From assembly GCF_014126825.1 (NCBI RefSeq), contig NZ_CP059900.1, positions 434,001 to 498,000 on the forward strand: a DNA stretch of 64,000 bases, written 5' to 3'. Below, one piece after another: positions 61,433-64,000 of the stretch; the stretch's first letter is position 1; the number at the start of each line of letters is the position of its first letter. A program made the translations under genes and the position numbers. Below the pieces are notes generated by a model that saw only the letters and a program-made list of their open reading frames with translations, was not told the origin of the DNA and did not search any database. The DNA comes from Tomitella gaofuii (GTDB lineage: Bacteria > Actinomycetota > Actinomycetes > Mycobacteriales > Mycobacteriaceae).

Positions 61433-62110
61433 ATGACCGCTGAGCGCGCCGCGACCGCACACACCGACCGGGTGGACCCGGACCTCGACCGTGTCGTCCG
61501 CGACACGGTCGCCGTCGTCGACGCGCCGGAACCCGACGGCTCGGCGGTGGCGGTCTGGCACATCGACGTGGGCCCGGACATCGGTCTGGCACGTCCGTGC
61601 GGCGCGTGGCTGCTGGACGGCGACGAGAACGGGGACCAGGTGCGGGCCCTCGTGCGCGGCCGCAGGATCCTCGCCACCGCGGCGGGCGCGCGCGCCCTGG
61701 CGAGCCTGCATCCGGAGTTCGACGGCTGGATCGACGGCGATGCGACGGTGCGGGGCGTGCACGACGAGATCGACGCGTTGCAGCAGGCGTTCGAGCAGCA
61801 CCTGCGGGAGACCGGCCGCAGTTTCGTCGCGCCGCGGTGGCCGCAGGTGCCCGCGGGGCTCGACTCCGACGCGCCGGCCGGCCCGCAGACGGCGGCGGAC
61901 ACGACGGGGGGCGACGACGGGACCGGGACGGCGCTCGCACTCAGCCGCCGTCTCGCGGACCTGGCCGACACCTGGCAGAAGGTGGAACGGCAACGGCTGG
62001 CCAGGCAGTTCCTGCGGCGTCACGGCGGCCCGGCACACCGCGCGCTGCCCGTCGTGCTGCGCCGCGATGGGCGGTCCGCGGGGGAGGATGCGGTCGCCGG
62101 GAAGGATTGA
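61433..62110 (+). CDS. Hypothetical protein
   Basis: A 225-residue soluble protein of no recognised family. It begins with an acidic segment ([22 protein letters not shown]), then a conserved-looking core ([61 protein letters not shown]), an Asp/Gly-rich linker at about 145-165 and a basic helix near the end. No signal peptide or membrane segment. It stands alone between the ThrE-type exporter and cysK, with its own leaderless promoter element. Confidence 0.7.
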   Translation: MTAERAATAHTDRVDPDLDRVVRDTVAVVDAPEPDGSAVAVWHIDVGPDIGLARPCGAWLLDGDENGDQVRALVRGRRILATAAGARALASLHPEFDGWIDGDATVRGVHDEIDALQQAFEQHLRETGRSFVAPRWPQVPAGLDSDAPAGPQTAADTTGGDDGTGTALALSRRLADLADTWQKVERQRLARQFLRRHGGPAHRALPVVLRRDGRSAGEDAVAGKD

Positions 62111-62166
62111 CGGCGCACGGGGGTTGTCCGAAGGGACGCTGATTTCTCCGCACGAGAGGATTCGAC

Positions 62167-63102
62167 ATGGGCAAGATCCACAGCAACGTCACCGAGCTGG
62201 TCGGAGGGACGCCGCTGGTGCGGCTCAACCGGCTCACCGAGGGGGCGGGCGCCACCGTCGCCGCCAAGCTCGAATACTTCGGCCCGGCCAACAGCGTCAA
62301 GGACCGGATCGGCGTGTCCATCGTCGACGCCGCGGAGAAGGCCGGCGACCTGCGTCCCGGCGGCACGATCGTCGAGGGCACCAGCGGGAACACCGGCATC
62401 GCGCTGGCCATGGTGGGCGCGGCCCGCGGCTACAAGGTGGTGCTGACGATGCCGGACACGATGTCCACCGAACGCCGGATGATGCTGCGCGCGTTCGGGG
62501 CGGAGATCGTGCTCACCCCCGGTCCCGAGGGCATGAGCGGCGCCCTCGAGAAGGCGGAAGAGATCGTCACCGCCACCGACAACGCCATCCTCGCGCGTCA
62601 GTTCGCCAACCCCGCCAACCCGGACATCCACGACACGACCACCGGCGAGGAGGTCTGGGCGGACACCGACGGCGAGATCGACATCTTCGTGGCCGGCATC
62701 GGCACCGGCGGCACGCTCACCGGCGTGGGCCGCAACCTCAAGCGCCGCAAGCCGGAGGTGCGCGTGGTGGGGGTGGAGCCGGCCGATTCGGCGATCCTCA
62801 ACGGCGGTGCCCCCGGCCCGCACAAGATCCAGGGCCTGGGCGCCAACTTCGTGCCCGAGGTGCTCGACCGCGCGGTGTACGACGAGATCATCGACGCCGG
62901 ATTCGAGGACTCGGTGCGGGTGTCCCGCGAACTCGCCACGCGCGAGGGGATCCTCGGCGGCATCTCCGCGGGGGCGAACGTGTGGGCGGCGTTGGAACTG
63001 GCCAAGCGGCCGGAGAACGCCGGCAAACTCATCGTCGTCATCGTCCCCGACTTCGGCGAGCGCTACTTCTCCACGCCGCTGTTCGACCACATCCGGGAGT
63101 GA
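62167..63102 (+). CDS. cysK: Cysteine synthase A (O-acetylserine sulfhydrylase)
   Basis: A 311-residue PLP enzyme. Lys45 in NSVKDRIG carries [11 protein letters not shown] (near residue 72) binds the substrate carboxylate; [10 protein letters not shown] binds the phosphate; [11 protein letters not shown] supplies a further cofactor contact. It makes cysteine from O-acetylserine and sulfide. The last residues DHIRE end in the region where CysE docks in the cysteine synthase complex. ATG with GAGAGGATTCGAC upstream. The stop overlaps the cysE start by four bases. Confidence 0.96.
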   Translation: MGKIHSNVTELVGGTPLVRLNRLTEGAGATVAAKLEYFGPANSVKDRIGVSIVDAAEKAGDLRPGGTIVEGTSGNTGIALAMVGAARGYKVVLTMPDTMSTERRMMLRAFGAEIVLTPGPEGMSGALEKAEEIVTATDNAILARQFANPANPDIHDTTTGEEVWADTDGEIDIFVAGIGTGGTLTGVGRNLKRRKPEVRVVGVEPADSAILNGGAPGPHKIQGLGANFVPEVLDRAVYDEIIDAGFEDSVRVSRELATREGILGGISAGANVWAALELAKRPENAGKLIVVIVPDFGERYFSTPLFDHIRE

Positions 63103-63710
63103 CGGCGGTGGGGCGCACCGGACTGCGGGGCCTGACGGCGGCCGTACGCGAGGACCTGGCCGCGGCCCGCGCGCACGACCCGGCCGCGCGCGGCGACCTG
63201 GAGAACGCGCTCGTCTACTCGGGCCTGCACGCGATCTGGGCGTACCGCGCCGCGCACGCCATGTGGCGGAGCCCGGGGCTGCGGGCGCCGGCGCGCCTGC
63301 TGTCGCAGGCGGTGCGCGGGCTCACCGGCATCGAGATCCATCCGGGCGCGCGGATCGGCCGCCGCTTCTTCATCGACCACGGCATGGGCGTGGTGATCGG
63401 CGAGACCGCGGAGATCGGCGACGACGTGATGATCTACCACGGCGTCACCCTGGGCGGCACGTCGCTGGAACGCGCCAAGCGGCACCCCACGCTGGGCGAC
63501 CGGGTCACCGTCGGCGCGGGCGCGAAGATCCTGGGCCCGGTGACGATCGGGGCGGACAGCGCGGTGGGCGCCAACGCCGTGGTCACCCGCGACGCCCCGG
63601 CGGATTCCATCGTCGTCGGCATCCCCGCGCAGTCGCGCCCCCGCAAGCCCGCGCAGCATGCGCCGCTGGTCGACCCCACCAGCTACATCGATCCGGCGAT
63701 GTACATCTGA
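63099..63710 (+). CDS. cysE: Serine O-acetyltransferase
   Basis: About 203 residues: a short helical N-terminus (about 1-75) and a left-handed beta-helix of hexapeptide repeats with [43 protein letters not shown], the Asp-His pair being catalytic. The N-terminal domain is much shorter than in E. coli CysE, as is normal for actinobacteria. The C-terminus ends in Ile (DPAMYI), the residue that CysK binds. It acetylates serine with acetyl-CoA for the CysK step. GTG start overlaps the cysK stop; a second GTG lies three codons later. Confidence 0.95.
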   Translation: MTAVGRTGLRGLTAAVREDLAAARAHDPAARGDLENALVYSGLHAIWAYRAAHAMWRSPGLRAPARLLSQAVRGLTGIEIHPGARIGRRFFIDHGMGVVIGETAEIGDDVMIYHGVTLGGTSLERAKRHPTLGDRVTVGAGAKILGPVTIGADSAVGANAVVTRDAPADSIVVGIPAQSRPRKPAQHAPLVDPTSYIDPAMYI

Positions 63711-63735
63711 GGGTCTTGCACGGCCGGCGGCGCTG

Positions 63736-63741
63736 TACATT
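63736..63741 (+). promoter_or_regulatory. -10 element, leaderless start
   Basis: TACATT seven bases before GTG 63749, with TTGCAC 14 bases further upstream as a possible, short-spaced -35 element. Confidence 0.45.
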
Positions 63742-63748
63742 CGGGACC

Positions 63749-64000
63749 GTGGAGATACACGCCCGGGTGGCCGTCATCGGCGCGGGGCAGGCGGGGCTCT
63801 CCGCCGCCCACCATCTGCTCCGGCGCGGCCTGGACCGGGACGGGCTGGTGGTCCTCGACGCGTACCCGGGCCCCGGCGGGGCGTGGCGCCATCGCTGGCC
63901 CACCCTGACCCTGAGCACCGTCAACGGGGTGCACGACCTGCCGGGCATGCCGTTCGCCGAGTCGCTCGCCGCCGGGCAGGACCCGTCGTCGGTGCCGGCG
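63749..64000 (+). CDS. Flavin-dependent monooxygenase/oxidoreductase, 5' part
   Basis: Only 84 codons are in the window; the gene runs off the end. GTG start, then MEIHARVAVIGAGQAGLSAA with the FAD-binding GAGQAG (residues 11-16), and PGPGGAWRHRWPTL, the second conserved segment of NAD(P)/FAD monooxygenases of the YUCCA/TrkA-like type. It would accept electrons from NADPH for oxygenation or reduction of an unknown substrate. Start supported by the leaderless -10 element. Confidence 0.8.
   Translation, partial: MEIHARVAVIGAGQAGLSAAHHLLRRGLDRDGLVVLDAYPGPGGAWRHRWPTLTLSTVNGVHDLPGMPFAESLAAGQDPSSVPA

Noticed and set aside
58568-62038. 1,156-codon open frame on the minus strand
   Set aside because: It lies opposite gadB, the ThrE-type gene and the hypothetical gene, has His/Arg/Asp-rich low-complexity content and no family motif; long antisense frames are expected at this GC content.

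Overview
The window is GC-rich DNA with tightly packed genes. It has frequent ATGA/GTGA start-stop overlaps, many GTG starts and a recurring TAnnnT hexamer 6-8 bases before start codons (leaderless genes). Together with Eis-like and LpqN-like proteins, a DUF222/HNH (13E12-type) gene, mycofactocin-type dehydrogenases, YhgE/Pip pairs and a ThrE exporter, this points to a mycolic-acid actinobacterium (Mycobacteriales, Gordonia/Rhodococcus/Tomitella-like). The genus is an inference.

Positions 1-31.2 kb look like a catabolic region. Two paralogous IclR regulators (605 and 25230) bracket most of it, with a TetR (1480) and a PadR (24424) regulator. Between them are a hydroxy-acid oxidase, a peptide-type binding lipoprotein, RidA, an aldo/keto reductase, six short-chain dehydrogenases (three of the mycofactocin-coupled kind), and a complete Liv-type ABC importer with a fused permease-ATPase. 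There are also an epimerase-like protein, a C-C bond hydrolase-like protein, several SnoaL/NTF2-fold proteins (one a tandem fusion), two FAD dehydrogenases of the KstD/fumarate reductase type and two small A/B-barrel proteins. Just outside lie a secreted histidine phosphatase, an amidohydrolase, an Ntn amide hydrolase and a Baeyer-Villiger monooxygenase. Import, alcohol oxidation, ring desaturation, oxygen insertion and C-C hydrolysis would fit breakdown of a cyclic ketone, terpenoid or steroid-like compound; the substrate cannot be read from the sequence.

Positions 31.3-52.6 kb are housekeeping and accessory genes: an LpqN-like protein, a Bcr/CflA exporter, putA broken by one extra G, a FrnE/DsbA protein, Eis-like acetyltransferase, a RibD/DHFR-like reductase, DUF222/HNH and DnaB-N proteins among three copies of a 16-bp palindrome, an SDR, an aldehyde dehydrogenase, MgtC, and a hemerythrin. 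Next come two SodC-like secreted proteins flanking a secreted CocE-type hydrolase, a frameshifted lipoprotein, an MDR reductase, an MscS channel and small membrane proteins. Two very short ORFs with good ribosome binding sites (24 and 31 aa) occur here.

Positions 52.6-58.6 kb are visibly less GC-rich and carry two coupled YhgE/Pip membrane proteins. Positions 58.6-64 kb return to typical composition with glutamate decarboxylase next to a ThrE-family exporter, a hypothetical protein, the cysK-cysE cysteine operon and the start of a flavoprotein monooxygenase that runs off the window.
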